Source of the DNA: Neurospora intermedia
Lineage: Eukaryota > Ascomycota > Sordariomycetes > Sordariales > Sordariaceae
NCBI GenBank assembly: GCA_037102815.1
Contig: BTPP01000001.1
Coordinates: forward strand, 397,001 to 461,000
Direction of reading: 5' to 3'
Length of the DNA stretch: 64,000 nucleotides
The notes beneath the pieces are model-generated. The model had not been told where the DNA came from, searched no databases, and was given only the letters and a program-made list of their open reading frames with translations. Positions 36,228-47,124 of this stretch are shown here, piece by piece (within the stretch, counting starts at the first letter, position 1; the number at the start of each line of letters is the position of its first letter). The translations under genes were made by a program, and so were the position numbers.

Positions 36228-36551
36228 CTTAGGAATACGGCCGGCGTATTTATCTTTACCCTCGCTATATATAAGATTATACCGAATCGGTTTGCTATTA
36301 ACCTTATTATTACTACGATTCAACGTAATATAGAATCCCTCTACCTTAGCGGCGGTATTAATATTACGAAAGAGAGTCTTATAATTAAGCCACTCGCGCT
36401 TATGAAGGCGGCGTAACTATAGGGGAGTCTCGCCGCCATCGTCCTTATTACTAGAGATTTGAATTACGGCGGGGGCGGGGGAGTCGCTAGTAAGATCAAT
36501 TACGCTGGTCTTGAACTTTGAGGGGTTAATAGGGTAAATAGAGCGGGGCAT
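36228..36551 (-). pseudogene. MULE transposase, N-terminal part
   Basis: From ATG 36551 the frame gives about 108 codons with one in-frame TAG. The first ~40 residues are Ser/Pro/Asp-rich. After the stop comes a domain with FYITLNRSNNK and IRYNLIYSEGKDKYAGR, the F...RS...Y.L.C..GGKY pattern of the FAR1/WRKY-GCM1-like DNA-binding domain at the start of MULE transposases, although the usual Cys is Tyr here. The coding frame is cut by the retroelement at 36222 and resumes at 27929. This segment keeps more G+C than the rest of the interior. Confidence 0.68.
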
Positions 36552-36652
36552 TTTGACGACGATAAACACTACGGCGCGGTATTAGCGATGATGAGGTATA
36601 GGGGTAGTAAGGTACGTATTCAATCTTATAAGTATATTAGGGATATATAGTT

Positions 36653-36780
36653 ATGTTGGTCACTACAAAATTTTAGTGCGGCTGGCATTTACTGACATTT
36701 GCTGATATACTGTATGGGGCGGCCCCTTCTGGTTAGTATACGGTCACATTATCGGGTCGTACGGTCACTTTATCCGCCCC
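36653..36780 (-). repeat. Right terminal inverted repeat of the MULE
   Basis: Reverse complement of the left repeat; the outermost 20 bases are identical (ACGGTCACTTTATCCGCCCC read on the plus strand). It carries an extra short segment of roughly ten bases relative to the left copy. Confidence 0.88.
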
Positions 36781-36790
36781 GCGCGACTCC
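36781..36790. repeat. 10-bp target-site duplication, right copy
   Basis: GCGCGACTCC, identical to 25328-25337. Confidence 0.88.
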
Positions 36791-37283
36791 GTCTTTGCCT
36801 TCCTCATCAGGGAAGTGGGCTCCCGTGTCTCCACTCCGAGTCCGGGATCCATCTCGGTACCTGAACCCACTTTTGTCCGGTGTAAGTTCCGACGACAGCC
36901 GGTTGCTGTACTTGAATATCAGTTGGTCAGTTTAATCTTTTGGAAATTCACCAAGAAGACCCTGAAGAGTCTTTGCAAATAAGACATCCTTGTTCAAAGT
37001 CGAGCCGACGCCGTAAGCAACAACGGCTAAAGCCACCTGCAAGTACAGCGGTATCGGCATGCATCCGTAGAGATACCTTCCCCAAAGTCCAAACAGCTCC
37101 TGCTTCCTGTTCATACCCAACCCCGCGTAACACGAAATCCCCATCTGCTCGCTTTTCCAAGTTTGAACATTCCATTTTCCAACCCATCATCCACTGCAAG
37201 AGCCACCATCAACCCCTCTCCCCTCTTCTTTCAAGTCAAGACTCTTACCACACCAGCGCATCTGAACAACAAAATACAGCACA
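36791..37283. promoter_or_regulatory. Short promoter between transposon edge and SDR gene
   Basis: Only about 490 bases separate the end of the RIPed island from the SDR start codon. The last 150 are pyrimidine-rich leader. Silent chromatin on the island could reach this promoter (inference). Confidence 0.45.
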
Positions 37284-38309
37284 ATGCCCAACATATGCCC
37301 CCACCAACCTCCTTCCTCACCTACTACCTCTACCTCAACCTCGCCCCTCCCCAGCTTCCCTCTTTCCGGCAAAACCGCCCTCATAACCGGCGCCAACCAC
37401 GGCATCGGCCGCTCCCTCGCCTTTGCCTTTGCCCGCGCCGGCTGCTTCGTAGCCTGCGTATCTCATTCTTTACCTGTCTTGGACATTCCCACCACCGCCA
37501 CACTAATCAACGCCGCCTCCCTGCCATCCTTCCCCCCAGATACTCCAGAAACCAAGGCCAAAGACCGCGCTCGCGATTTCCCTTGCGACATCACCGCCCC
37601 TTCATCCTTCGCACAACTCGAGCTAGACATTCTAAAATGGGTGAACCAACCCGTCACGATATTGATAAACAACGCGGGGATAGCCCGGATCGAAGCCGTC
37701 GAATACCAGACTGCAACAGCAAAAGGAATGGAAAATTGGAACAAAGTGATAGCTACCAACTTGACTGGCCCCGTGGCATTGACGTACCAGTTCCTACCGG
37801 GGATGTTATCTGCTTCAGACGGATGCATTATCAGTGTGGGGAGCAGGAACGCAGTGGTGCCGGTACCGTTTATGGCGGCGTATAATGTGTCGAAGATAGG
37901 GCTGTTGAAGTTTCATGAGACGCTCGAGAGGGAGGTCGGTGGCGGTACAGGTATACATAGGGGGGTGCGGAATTTTTATGTGGTTCCGGGGAATATTTCT
38001 GACACGAACATTTTGAAGAGGGAGGGTAGTGTGGATGAGAGGAGTTATCGGGAGAGTGAACGGGTGAGAAAGATGGTTGAACGGATCGAGGACGCAGGGA
38101 AGAAAGGGGATAATGCTGCGACGAGAGCGCAAGAGTTTGCGGAGTTCTGTGTGCGATTGGTTGCCATGGGGAAGGATGCGGAGAGTTTGAGCGGGCGTTA
38201 TGTGGATACGGAACGAGATGTGGAAGCGCTGTTGGAGGATGCAAGGAAGGGGAAGGAAAGCAAGATATGTAAGATGGGGTTGTATCAGTTGAAGGTTGAT
38301 AGGCTATAG
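37284..38309 (+). CDS. Short-chain dehydrogenase/reductase
   Basis: A single-exon gene of 341 residues. The Rossmann fold starts with LSGKTALITGANHGIGRSLA (TGxxxGxG at 35-42). NNAG at 129-132, ATNLTGP near 157-163, the serine segment IISVGS (Ser187 lies 13 residues before the tyrosine) and YNVSK (Tyr200, Lys204) complete the classical catalytic set. The first ~25 residues are Ser/Thr/Pro-rich. Cofactor preference and substrate cannot be read with confidence. An insertion rich in Pro/Thr/Ala follows the second strand (about 63-100). The gene is the first intact one to the right of the transposon island and opens an accessory block; a role in secondary metabolism is possible but unproven. Confidence 0.9.
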   Translation: MPNICPHQPPSSPTTSTSTSPLPSFPLSGKTALITGANHGIGRSLAFAFARAGCFVACVSHSLPVLDIPTTATLINAASLPSFPPDTPETKAKDRARDFPCDITAPSSFAQLELDILKWVNQPVTILINNAGIARIEAVEYQTATAKGMENWNKVIATNLTGPVALTYQFLPGMLSASDGCIISVGSRNAVVPVPFMAAYNVSKIGLLKFHETLEREVGGGTGIHRGVRNFYVVPGNISDTNILKREGSVDERSYRESERVRKMVERIEDAGKKGDNAATRAQEFAEFCVRLVAMGKDAESLSGRYVDTERDVEALLEDARKGKESKICKMGLYQLKVDRL

Positions 38310-38591
38310 CCATTGCTTAACGTGGGCGTGAATGATGAGGCGTGAGGATGAAGGTCCTTCATGGACATCATGCAGCGAGCTTGAATCATGAAAACTATCT
38401 CTTCTACTCTATAGGATACATGGGAAGGCCGTGCATGGCAAGGCATTAGGTAAAAACGGAAGCGAGAAAACGTCTGTCCGAGTATCTACAAAGAAAATAA
38501 AATGAAAGGACCAGAACCAAGTCTAAGGGGTATCGTAAATGATCATTTCGATCAAGAAAAGGGGGAACAAAGGGAGCCCAAAATACATCAG

Positions 38592-41500
38592 TCAATCCAG
38601 GTCCTCCAGCGGCGGGTAACACCCCCTCCCATTTTCACGTCCAGCACTCTTACCCGTTGCAAATCTTCCCGCATAGAACGGAACGACATAATCAAACCGT
38701 AGTGCCTCATCAGCAACCATGAGATATTCATGACTGCTGCAAGCAGCTGTGTCTTTCTCTGCCTTTTGCGCATGGGCCTTGGGGAAAATTTGAGATAGAT
38801 ACCCGTCTAATTCTTGGAGTGCCTCGTCATGCTTCTTTTTACCTTCGGTCATGTCTCCGAGCGCTTGAAGAATCTGCGACTCCAGGTACTTGGCACGGGT
38901 GAGGCATTCTGCTGGCCAAATGCTCTTGGCCTGTTTGATGAAGCATCCTTGGATGGTTTTGCTTGGGGGCGAGTTGGGTTAGTCAGTGTACATCTCTTCG
39001 GTACGTCTAAGGGGGATGGTTGTTGAGCACTTGCATGAGATGCAATCATGAGCCATCAAGCGGTGAGAGAGAGAATAAAGAAATGGCAGGAAACTTACCT
39101 GGCGTCTTCAAAGTGACCGAGAGCGTAGTAAATGAAGCTGACGGCGTAACTGGCGTCTCTTGTTTGACGCCCCGACTCACCAAAGATGTCCTTACGATTT
39201 TGGTAAACTTGTTTCATCACATCCAGTGCCCTTTGCGGTTGGCCATTAAGGAAAAGTGTAACTCCATGGCTGAAGGTAAAGCGCGTTACGTCGCTGTCAT
39301 GACTGCCATCCTTGCAGATAAGGTCCACGGCCGTTTCGCTGTATTTTAGAGCCTCTTCTGTGAGATTCTGGCCAAGTGCTGCAAATCCCATGTTGTTGAT
39401 GGATTCGGCAAATTCGAACGCCGGTATCACGAGGCCTTGTGCCTCCAACTGTCCCTTGAGATCGAGTGATTTTTGAAGGTAGTCCATAGCACTTGCGTAT
39501 TGGTGCATGTGGATCTTTTCGATTCCAATGTCGTTGTAGGCGTTGGATAGCAGGACTTGACTTTCGAACCTGTCGCTAGGAGAAAGGCCAGGTAGACTTG
39601 CATGGTTCTCGCGCAAAGCGACCACTTCCTTCGCCTTTGCCATGGCTTTGCGCGCACCTGTCAGCCCCTGTGCCTGCTCAATGATGCCCCAGGATATTGC
39701 AATGGCAGTTGTTTCGAGCTTCAGGGAATTGGCATGGAGTGACGGTTGGCCTCCTTGCATGGTGGCTTCGGCCGTAGAAGAAGTGCGAAACTCATGGGAA
39801 ATCTTCTCGGCTGTCTCCAGGACCGCTACACACGAATCCGCAAGTCCTACTTCGTACAAGTAGTACCCAGCACCGGTAAGAAGCTCAGCAAAGGCCATGC
39901 TGGGGACAAGAGGAACTTCCGTCGGGATTTCAGGTTGGCCTTGGCTCCTTTCGTTAGCACGATAAACCGAATTGAGCTTGAGAACATGGGCAATTAGTTT
40001 CTCGTTCGATGGCCACTGTGAAAAGTTTGGCGTCATGAACTTTGGGAAAGCCGGGAAGTCTCGTGCAATGAGTGCCACGGCACGATCGAATGTGAGCTGA
40101 TGCTGATGGGGTACGGTTTGCAGATCCCGCAAGATCTTCGATTGTAGTTGCCGATGAATGCTGTAGAAAGACCAAGACAATGCCGGATTGCTGTCTTCAA
40201 CAAGGTACCGTTCCACAAGAGCAGCTTGGATTTCATGACGGAAGCTTGTATTGGGGAAGGCACGTTAGTCAGGGTGTAAACGCCTCAACTGCCTTTTGCA
40301 AAACTGTAAAAGGGAAGCAGCGAGCTGCTCGGTGCGGAAGGCAGGTAGGTAGGTCATGTACGTACCGTGCAGAGTCTTGATATCCCAAGAAACTCAACTT
40401 GCCTTGAAGATCGCGGTTAAGAATGTCAACAGGAATGTTGTCCGCCGCAAGCATGCTCATGATTCTCAGTATTGTCAATCCTTTGTCAGGTACTGCTCTC
40501 AATGCCATATCCCATGCAGAGTCAATAGGTCGGTCATATGCCCAAGCGGAATGACCATTTGTGATTGGGTTTCTCTTGCCCAAACTCCCTGACTGCTGCA
40601 ATACTTTGAGGGCTCCTTCCGCCGAAACGGCCGAAGAAATGATGGACCCGGCAATTCCAACGAGGACCAGTGGCGACCCATTGACTTCTTCTGACATGTT
40701 CGTGAACACTTGGGCCAGCGAGCCTGGGTCTCCCATATGCAACTTTTGCTGTTCGGGAATGTGGTCAAGGAGGAAATCCGAACCTTCTTGAGGTGTCAAG
40801 TGCCTCAATGGTATCTCTTTTGTTGTGGCGTGTATTGTCCTTTGGTACTGGCTGGTGACGAGAATCGAGCCATGATTGCAACATGGCTGGTATTTCTTGA
40901 AGATGTCGGGGTTGTTGACGTTGTCAAAGATCATCAACCATGACGTATCTGCGAACCCAAATCACTGGGAGTGAGTACTGTGTCGTATTTGAAGCTTCCC
41001 ATGGAATGACACCGACCACTCACTTTCACACAGCCAGGCAGTTGCATTCTCAACAAGCCTTGCCTGGTCCACAACATCCTTTCCCGCCCCAACAAGCCGT
41101 GCTATTTTGCCAAAAGCCTGGGAAAGAGCGGCCTCATCTTCGGCGGGGACCCAGAAAATGTGGAGTTCTGGGAAGGTTTCGCAACATCGATAAGCGAACT
41201 CAAGTGCTATCTGGGTTTTACCCATACCAGGTGCCCCGTGTAAGGTGCAAGACTTTTGTGGTGAGCTTTGGGCTGGGAGGAGGTCGCGATCCAGCTGTGC
41301 AAGCACTTCTTTCCTCCCACAAAATTTCCCATTTCTGGCCTTTGGAACGGAAAAGACTCTTGAAACTTTGGGACTTTCTTGACTTGGTGGTCCCTGAATC
41401 GATGTTACCTCTATGGGGTTGACCTTCTTCCAGGTGTCAACACTAATTGCGTCCCTTACAAAGCCTATTCGATCTCTGAACGATTGAGTTGTACTGGAAA

Positions 41501-42364
41501 TCTTTTTCGCTGCGTCCCTGAGGGTCAGTTCGATAGGGGAGAAGCGGACTGTCATTTTGAAGACCACCTCTGTGTTGGAGCAGTGTCCTTGTTGTCAGTA
41601 AACCTTTTTAGTTGAACAACACCTAGAGACACGAAGTCTTACTGAGTGGGTTGCGGTTGAAAATCTCGACCGCATGTAGAGAGAAATCAAGGTAGGAGCA
41701 GTAGATATCCAAGAGAGAATCCGACACGGTTGGCAAAGCGGCATAAAGGTTCGCGTATTCGTTCAGCACCGGCATAGCTCGAGTCATTTCATCATAGATG
41801 TCGACGACTCTGTCCAAAAGACCGAAATATCTGCCAAATGCCTGGAAGTAAATTGCTTGTCAATCTCGCGTGTAGGGTAGTTGTAGCAAACAGCCGTAGG
41901 ATAGGCATAGCATGAGTTGACTTACATCCAATATAAATCTCAAAACGCCCCAAACCTGTGTTAAGAACAAGATTTCATCAGTTCTAGTCCCTCTACACTC
42001 AATCATTCTTGCTTCTTGACAAATGTCATGACGTTGAGCATGGTGTACTCACCACTGAAGCAATTCCATGTGCTTGACAGATGGAACCAATGGCGTTGGA
42101 GAATATTTGGACGTTGTTGGTAACAGTTTGAAGCTTGTCCAACCATCTCGGCTTTCGCCATGCATGTTTTGACATGAAGACATCCAGAACGTCCTTGGGG
42201 GCTTCAATATCATGCCGGTGCAGCATTGCTCTGAGTTTGTCCACCTTGTCTTTGGCCTCTTGAGCCCGTGTGTGTTGAGGGACAAGTGCTACATCCGTTG
42301 GGAAGAGTACCTCTAGCTGAGACATGCTGGTACGTTCGTAACTGCGAAGTGGAAGTTCCAACAT
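38592..42364 (-). CDS. NB-ARC/TPR NLR-like (STAND) protein
   Basis: Seven exons were joined: 42364-42053, 41955-41926, 41841-41643, 41569-41024, 40948-40366, 40244-39099 and 38961-38592, all with GT-AG signals and matching phases, giving 1061 residues. The N-terminal ~215 residues contain WRKPRWLDKLQ and VVWGVLRFILD, the pattern of a fungal STAND N-terminal domain that I would place with the DUF7708 type. The NB-ARC follows: FCGRKEVL, P-loop LHGAPGMGKTQIAL (Gly292-Thr299), Walker B WLMIFDNVNN (366-374), GSILVTSQYQ and NGSPLVLVGIAGSI. From about 560 the protein is a helical TPR-like array (ISWGIIEQAQGLTGARKAMA, YNDIGIEKIHMHQYASAMDY, INNMGFAALGQNLTEEALKY). Such proteins oligomerise on ligand sensing and act in fungal self/non-self or immune-like responses. 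The second exon is only 30 bp. ATG 42325 is an alternative start. It is divergent from the hydrolase at 44387. Confidence 0.85.
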
Positions 42365-44386
42365 GGATGATACGTGTACGGTCAGGTAGGACGAGTGTTG
42401 GCCAATGCGAGAGGCGTGTTTAGCGTACCACAATCGGGATGCGGCAATATCTGCCGTTTATTGCGATATTGTACAACCGATAGTGGAAAACCAGCAGTCC
42501 AAGATCTTACACTGACTGTAAACATTGCCTAGCTAGCACTTTATAATGCCCAGGGAAAGGCTCATTCGGCCAAAGAGCCTCATTCGACTTGTCGACGGCA
42601 TGTCTAGAGGTATGTTCAGCTCTCACCCCAGTGCCGTTGAAATTCGCATCGTTGACCGAAATAAGGCGTGCGTCCTCCAGTTGACGGCAGAGCTTTGGGG
42701 TAGTACATGTCAACGTGTGACCGTTGTTGCCAATCGTGATTCCGATGGGTAAGCAATAAGAAGCCTGAAGTGCTTGCTGTACGCCACACCTGGCCTGTTT
42801 TGACCCTCCCTGAGTGTTATGGGTAGAGGTATGGGATACGTCGTGGGTTATCTGGGAATCCAAAGCAGGAAACGGTGTTGGGCGACATCAAGTTGATGAC
42901 ATACATACCTCTCCCACACACCGAAGATAATGACCGTAAGTAGCTCGAAAAGATGTATGTGAAAGAGGATGAAAAGGTAGGTAGGTATGGATATCAGAGC
43001 AATCTACAATAAACATAATGAAGGTAAAAAATTTCTGGGAGAATGCCACCTCTTCCATGCCATGCCCTTGTATTGTCCAACATCCCATTGGTAATAATGC
43101 CGAAGGGTAGAGGTGGTTCGAAAGAACCGATCTTCATTACTATCTTCGTACACTTGGGGGTGTCCGGGTAGGTAGTATGGTGCTAGGGCGGAAGCATCAA
43201 GACCAATTTTGGTGGCTGTAGAGGCACAGTTCCGTTATACGGGCAGCCGCTTTTCATGTTTCCCCGCCCCCTTGGTTTTTCCCCTTCAATAAAAGTAAAA
43301 TCTGGAAGTCGCTGCACTCAACCGCAACCACCTGCACTTACCCCAAATCCTCCCTCTGACCAATCAGAAGACCAAACAGAATCCGCCCCGCGATGTGCTA
43401 CATTTTTCGTTGACCATCTTCATAGTCCTCGACCGTTTAGTGAAGGCAGTATCAACCAGAACTTTAACAAACACAAGGACTGGGTTTTCTCTGTAGCTAT
43501 ACAGCGGCCCCGAACACAACCTTAGAGCTTAGTCTCGATCAGCTTTGAGAAACCCCGCATCACGAATTCATAACGGACTGATTGGACACCCGGCTGCCCT
43601 AGCTATCTGTTTGGACGAAAGGTGGGGGCGTACATACCTACCTACCTCTACCTACCTTTCGCTGACCAGCTGATTACCTCTAACTTTGTGCCAGCCACTC
43701 ACTCCCGTACTACGCGACTATCTAAAAACCAGAAAACCGGTGAACATTCCAACCACTCTCGAAGTAAGCACGCTCCTTACCTCTAGCCATCAAGATCCAT
43801 GCAGGCACAAAACGTTTCAATATGTACTCGGGTTATTACCTCTACTTAGAGTACGATGACAGCTCGCGTTGTAGTCCGAGGGGGTAGGTGCAACCGGTCG
43901 CTTCCATTATACCTACCCAAAGATAGCAGGAAGACTGGTCTCTTTTACACGCAGGCATCCAAGTGTGACTGTCCCCCACCCAAGTACATTGCAGGTATGC
44001 TTTGAAGGGGTGTCAATTTTTTGTTGGGCAGGCACACCCATGAACCGAGCAGCCAAACAGACACCTTGCTATTTGACCTCCAATAATACAAGCCACCTCA
44101 GACAAAAGCAAAGGACAGAAACGCAAAAAAGGAATACAATCTTTGATGGTGAACCCCCGGACTAGAAGATTCCACTCCTCATTTCACTGGGTCTATTCAA
44201 TTACCTACACAAGTCAAAGACACTGGGGCGGTGCATAAGGGGTTAGTGTAGAGCGGCGCATATTATGGTGCCATTGCGCTCGACTCACATCTCACATGGA
44301 GGCGTTCTCCAGTTCTCGGTAGTGTTTTCCCTCCCTCCTCGTTCCCATTGATCTTATTTTTTATTTTTTATTTTTCAAGTTTCATC
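42365..44386. promoter_or_regulatory. Divergent intergenic region, NLR / hydrolase
   Basis: Two kilobases lie between the starts of the NLR (minus) and the hydrolase (plus). Dense TACC repeats occur at 43633-43662 and near 42975 and 43850. The 50 bases before 44387 are almost all A/T. Small open frames (42507-42863 minus, 43256-43525 plus) show no recognisable features. Confidence 0.4.
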
Positions 44387-46213
44387 ATGATGTCTTGCGC
44401 ACAAGAGGAGGTCATACGCAATCGTCTCCAATCCGTTATCTCCATCGTCGACGATGTGTGTAAGATTTCAGGTGCTCCTTCAGCATCCGTGGGTGTACTC
44501 CACGACAATAAGATCATCTTCACCAAGGGCCATGGAACAGTTGCTGGCAATCAGGTCAACCTCAAGCCACGCCAACCTGGTCCCAATACAGTCTACGGCA
44601 TAGGGTCCATGACAAAAAGCTTCGTGATTGCGTGTCTTGCAAAGGTCCGTTTGGAGGGGAAGAAGGCCAAGTTTGAATGGAGTACACCGATGAAGGACCT
44701 GATTGATGGTTTCAACACCGATGACAGATTACAGCACTTGGTCACTCTTTCCGACTTCATCTCCCACCGGACTGGGCTCGACGGAGATATGTCTATCGCC
44801 TACCAAGGAAACCAAGAGTTTCTCCTTCCAAAGAATGAAGTTTTGCCAGCGGTGGCGACCCTCAGCAAGGTCGGACAATTTCGAAATGATTGGATCTACA
44901 ACAACTGGGGTTACAGTCTCGCCGGCAAGGTACTGGAGAAATACTCGGGGAAATCCTTTGAAGATTGCCTGCGAGACTATGTACTCGTCCCGTTATCACT
45001 TCACAACACCACAACAACTCCAGACCCAAACGGCGACTTTGCGTCTGCTCATGCAGCACTGGACAACGGCGGCATTTATCAACTGCCAAGCAAGACACGA
45101 CCACCCTTTGAGAAAAGCATATTTGAAACTGCTGGGGGCATCTACTCGAGCGTCAACGACCTTCTTGCATGGGCGAAGGCGATTCTTGCTGCTGAAAAGA
45201 GGTCATACTCCGGTCCTCTTGAGGATGTGCCAACCATCTTGAGCAACCAAGTGCCTCTGGACAATCCATCCAGAGATCATCGCTTCTATGGGTTCGGATG
45301 GGTTCGAACGGCTCTTCCAAACGTTGTGGGCCTCCAGGGAGACAACGCAGAACTGTTCAACAGGGACCAGCTTCCAGTACTCGGATCAAAATCACAACCA
45401 ATGATGACATATTACCATCAAGGCGCCGGGCTTGGGTACTATTCAGCAATCTTCATGTTCCCCGAATCCAAGTCCGCTGTGGTGGTTCTAACGAATTCGA
45501 TGCCACTCAACGACGTTGCGGACTGGATCGCTCAGATATACATCACCGCGCTATTCCAATTTGAAGATGGAGGGAAAACGTATCTTGACCTGGCAAAGGA
45601 ATACGTTGGATTGGCGCAGAAAAGTCGAGACCAGAAACTCAGGCTTGTGAGAACAATGAGAATGGGCATTGACAGTGAGCACAACACAAACTACTCTTGT
45701 CCGCGAGAACTCGACGTATACACCGGGAGATTTTACAATTCAAAGGGTAGCTGGCCAGGGAATTTTTTCATCGACATCCGTTGCCCGAAGAATTGGGAGG
45801 AAAAGGACGATTGCTTGGAGCTCAGGTTCCAAGGGTGGGACTCACAACTCTATGAGCTCCGTCATCTCAGGGATGACATCTTTGAGTGGGCACTAGACTA
45901 CAACCAGCAAGCACGGCGAGCACGTTTCACAGTATGGGACCCGGAGTATTTCAAGATCCAGTTCAACTTCAGCCCGGAGCGGTCCCAAGAGGCTGTCACG
46001 CTCACCTGGGCAGGGAATGGGACGGTTCTTACCCGACGTGAGGACAAGTTGTATCTCCCACAAAACCCTCCAAAGCACTCAAATGGAGTCATACCGTTTC
46101 TCCAAGAGACACTTCGCAGGGTTATGAGGAGCTGGCGCTTGGTCTCAAGAGGTTCGCGGAAGTCCTCACGATATTTACCCGAAAAGGCACACTTCTCTCG
46201 TCCAGGACGGTGA
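44387..46213 (+). CDS. Class C beta-lactamase-fold serine hydrolase, cytosolic
   Basis: A single exon of 608 residues. All three motifs of the serine beta-lactamase/penicillin-binding fold are present: SMTK (Ser74, Lys77) as SxxK, YNN (Tyr171, Asn173) as YxN, and HQG (344-346) in place of KTG, as in class C-like esterases and peptidases. The fold ends near residue 400; the remaining ~200 residues form a second domain (CPRELDVYTGRFYNSKG, then beta-rich sequence), like the lipocalin-like tail of fungal members. Members hydrolyse esters, amides or peptides; the substrate here is unknown. The open frame extends upstream to a non-ATG start and would add a hydrophobic stretch, but that is translated A/T-rich leader, so I place the start at the first ATG and predict a cytosolic protein. 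The last 40 residues are basic and Ser/Arg-rich. It is divergent from the NLR. Confidence 0.88.
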   Translation: MMSCAQEEVIRNRLQSVISIVDDVCKISGAPSASVGVLHDNKIIFTKGHGTVAGNQVNLKPRQPGPNTVYGIGSMTKSFVIACLAKVRLEGKKAKFEWSTPMKDLIDGFNTDDRLQHLVTLSDFISHRTGLDGDMSIAYQGNQEFLLPKNEVLPAVATLSKVGQFRNDWIYNNWGYSLAGKVLEKYSGKSFEDCLRDYVLVPLSLHNTTTTPDPNGDFASAHAALDNGGIYQLPSKTRPPFEKSIFETAGGIYSSVNDLLAWAKAILAAEKRSYSGPLEDVPTILSNQVPLDNPSRDHRFYGFGWVRTALPNVVGLQGDNAELFNRDQLPVLGSKSQPMMTYYHQGAGLGYYSAIFMFPESKSAVVVLTNSMPLNDVADWIAQIYITALFQFEDGGKTYLDLAKEYVGLAQKSRDQKLRLVRTMRMGIDSEHNTNYSCPRELDVYTGRFYNSKGSWPGNFFIDIRCPKNWEEKDDCLELRFQGWDSQLYELRHLRDDIFEWALDYNQQARRARFTVWDPEYFKIQFNFSPERSQEAVTLTWAGNGTVLTRREDKLYLPQNPPKHSNGVIPFLQETLRRVMRSWRLVSRGSRKSSRYLPEKAHFSRPGR

Positions 46214-47124
46214 CATGCTGGTCGTCAGGGAGGTGTATACATGCGCACGTAATATAGGCAATGGAATTTCAGTCGTTTCCGCCATGCCACACATTCTGCG
46301 TCTTTTCGAAGGGCTTTTCGCGCGTAACTTGAGGTTCAAAACCTGTTATTAGACAGACGTCATCTATCAAGTGACCAGTGAGACGATTTGCTTCAAACCC
46401 ATGCTTTACTCCCTCTATTGGTAATGAAAAAGGTGGTGTAGAGACGCGGGACGTTATTGCAACTTTCGGATCAAGGTGGGAGCATGTGCCGTATCAGTGC
46501 GCAGAAATTCGGTGATCTCTTCCAATAATTCTTCCGATTTTCAAGCCACTCACTTTCAGCGCTACCACCCCTCTGCATACTTTGCCCGTTCGCGGGGAAA
46601 GGCCCCAAGTACTGAGCCGCGTTGGTGTGTCCATGCAACATTCAACAGTGGCGGTGGCCGTGCCATGTATACCTCGACAAGTAAGGCAGCCATGCAGTGA
46701 CACCCTTCTTTTTATCTTCACGACAGCCGTCAGTCACCTTGTACACTTTTAGGCCGCGATATGATAGATAGGCAGCGAGATTCCCTCAGCAGCATTCAGA
46801 GACGGCTGCGCCAGACCACTGGTTCTTCCGACATTTTATCAGGTCTTACAGGAAATAAAAGGGTTAATGTAAGTCCTCGGCAGGCATAGTTGTGAGATCT
46901 CCAAACATCCCCCGGTTGTCAAGGCACATCAAAATTGACACATCTCCAGTCAGTACCTACCTCTACCTACATCTATTCTATCAACACTGTCGGACATTAC
47001 AGACGCCTGGAGCATTGGATCAAAACCTCTAGTCCCAGACTGCAGCCACGGTACTAACTCATACCAGGGCTTCTAAACTCAACATCACACGCCAATTGTT
47101 TAAGATCAGTCACATCGGAACGCA
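46214..47124. other. Intergenic, nothing supported
   Basis: The 3' flank of the hydrolase gene. A TACCTCTACC cluster lies near 46955-46970. No gene or RNA recognised. Confidence 0.5.

Larger units (their letters stand above)
25338..36780 (-). mobile_element. Mutator-like (MULE) DNA transposon, RIPed, with nested LTR element
   Basis: The element is bounded by inverted repeats of about 120-128 bp that begin GGGGCGGATAAAGTGACCGT, and by a perfect 10-bp target duplication. Without the nested retroelement (27930-36222 plus one copy of its 5-bp duplication) it is about 3.1 kb. Its transposase gene reads on the minus strand from ATG 36551, is interrupted by the retroelement, and continues from 27929 downward. 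The interior from about 25460 is extremely AT-rich and full of TAA/TAG, as RIP produces, while the terminal repeats stay GC-rich. It cannot encode a working transposase now. The type (MULE) rests on duplication length, long inverted repeats and the N-terminal domain. Confidence 0.8.

Noticed and set aside
35972-36416. Small frames on both strands across the right LTR
   Set aside because: They are LTR and transposon sequence read in chance frames; the minus one joins MULE coding sequence to LTR.
44348-44386. Possible signal anchor before the hydrolase
   Set aside because: The in-frame extension begins at TTG and is A/T-rich leader; the first ATG is 44387.
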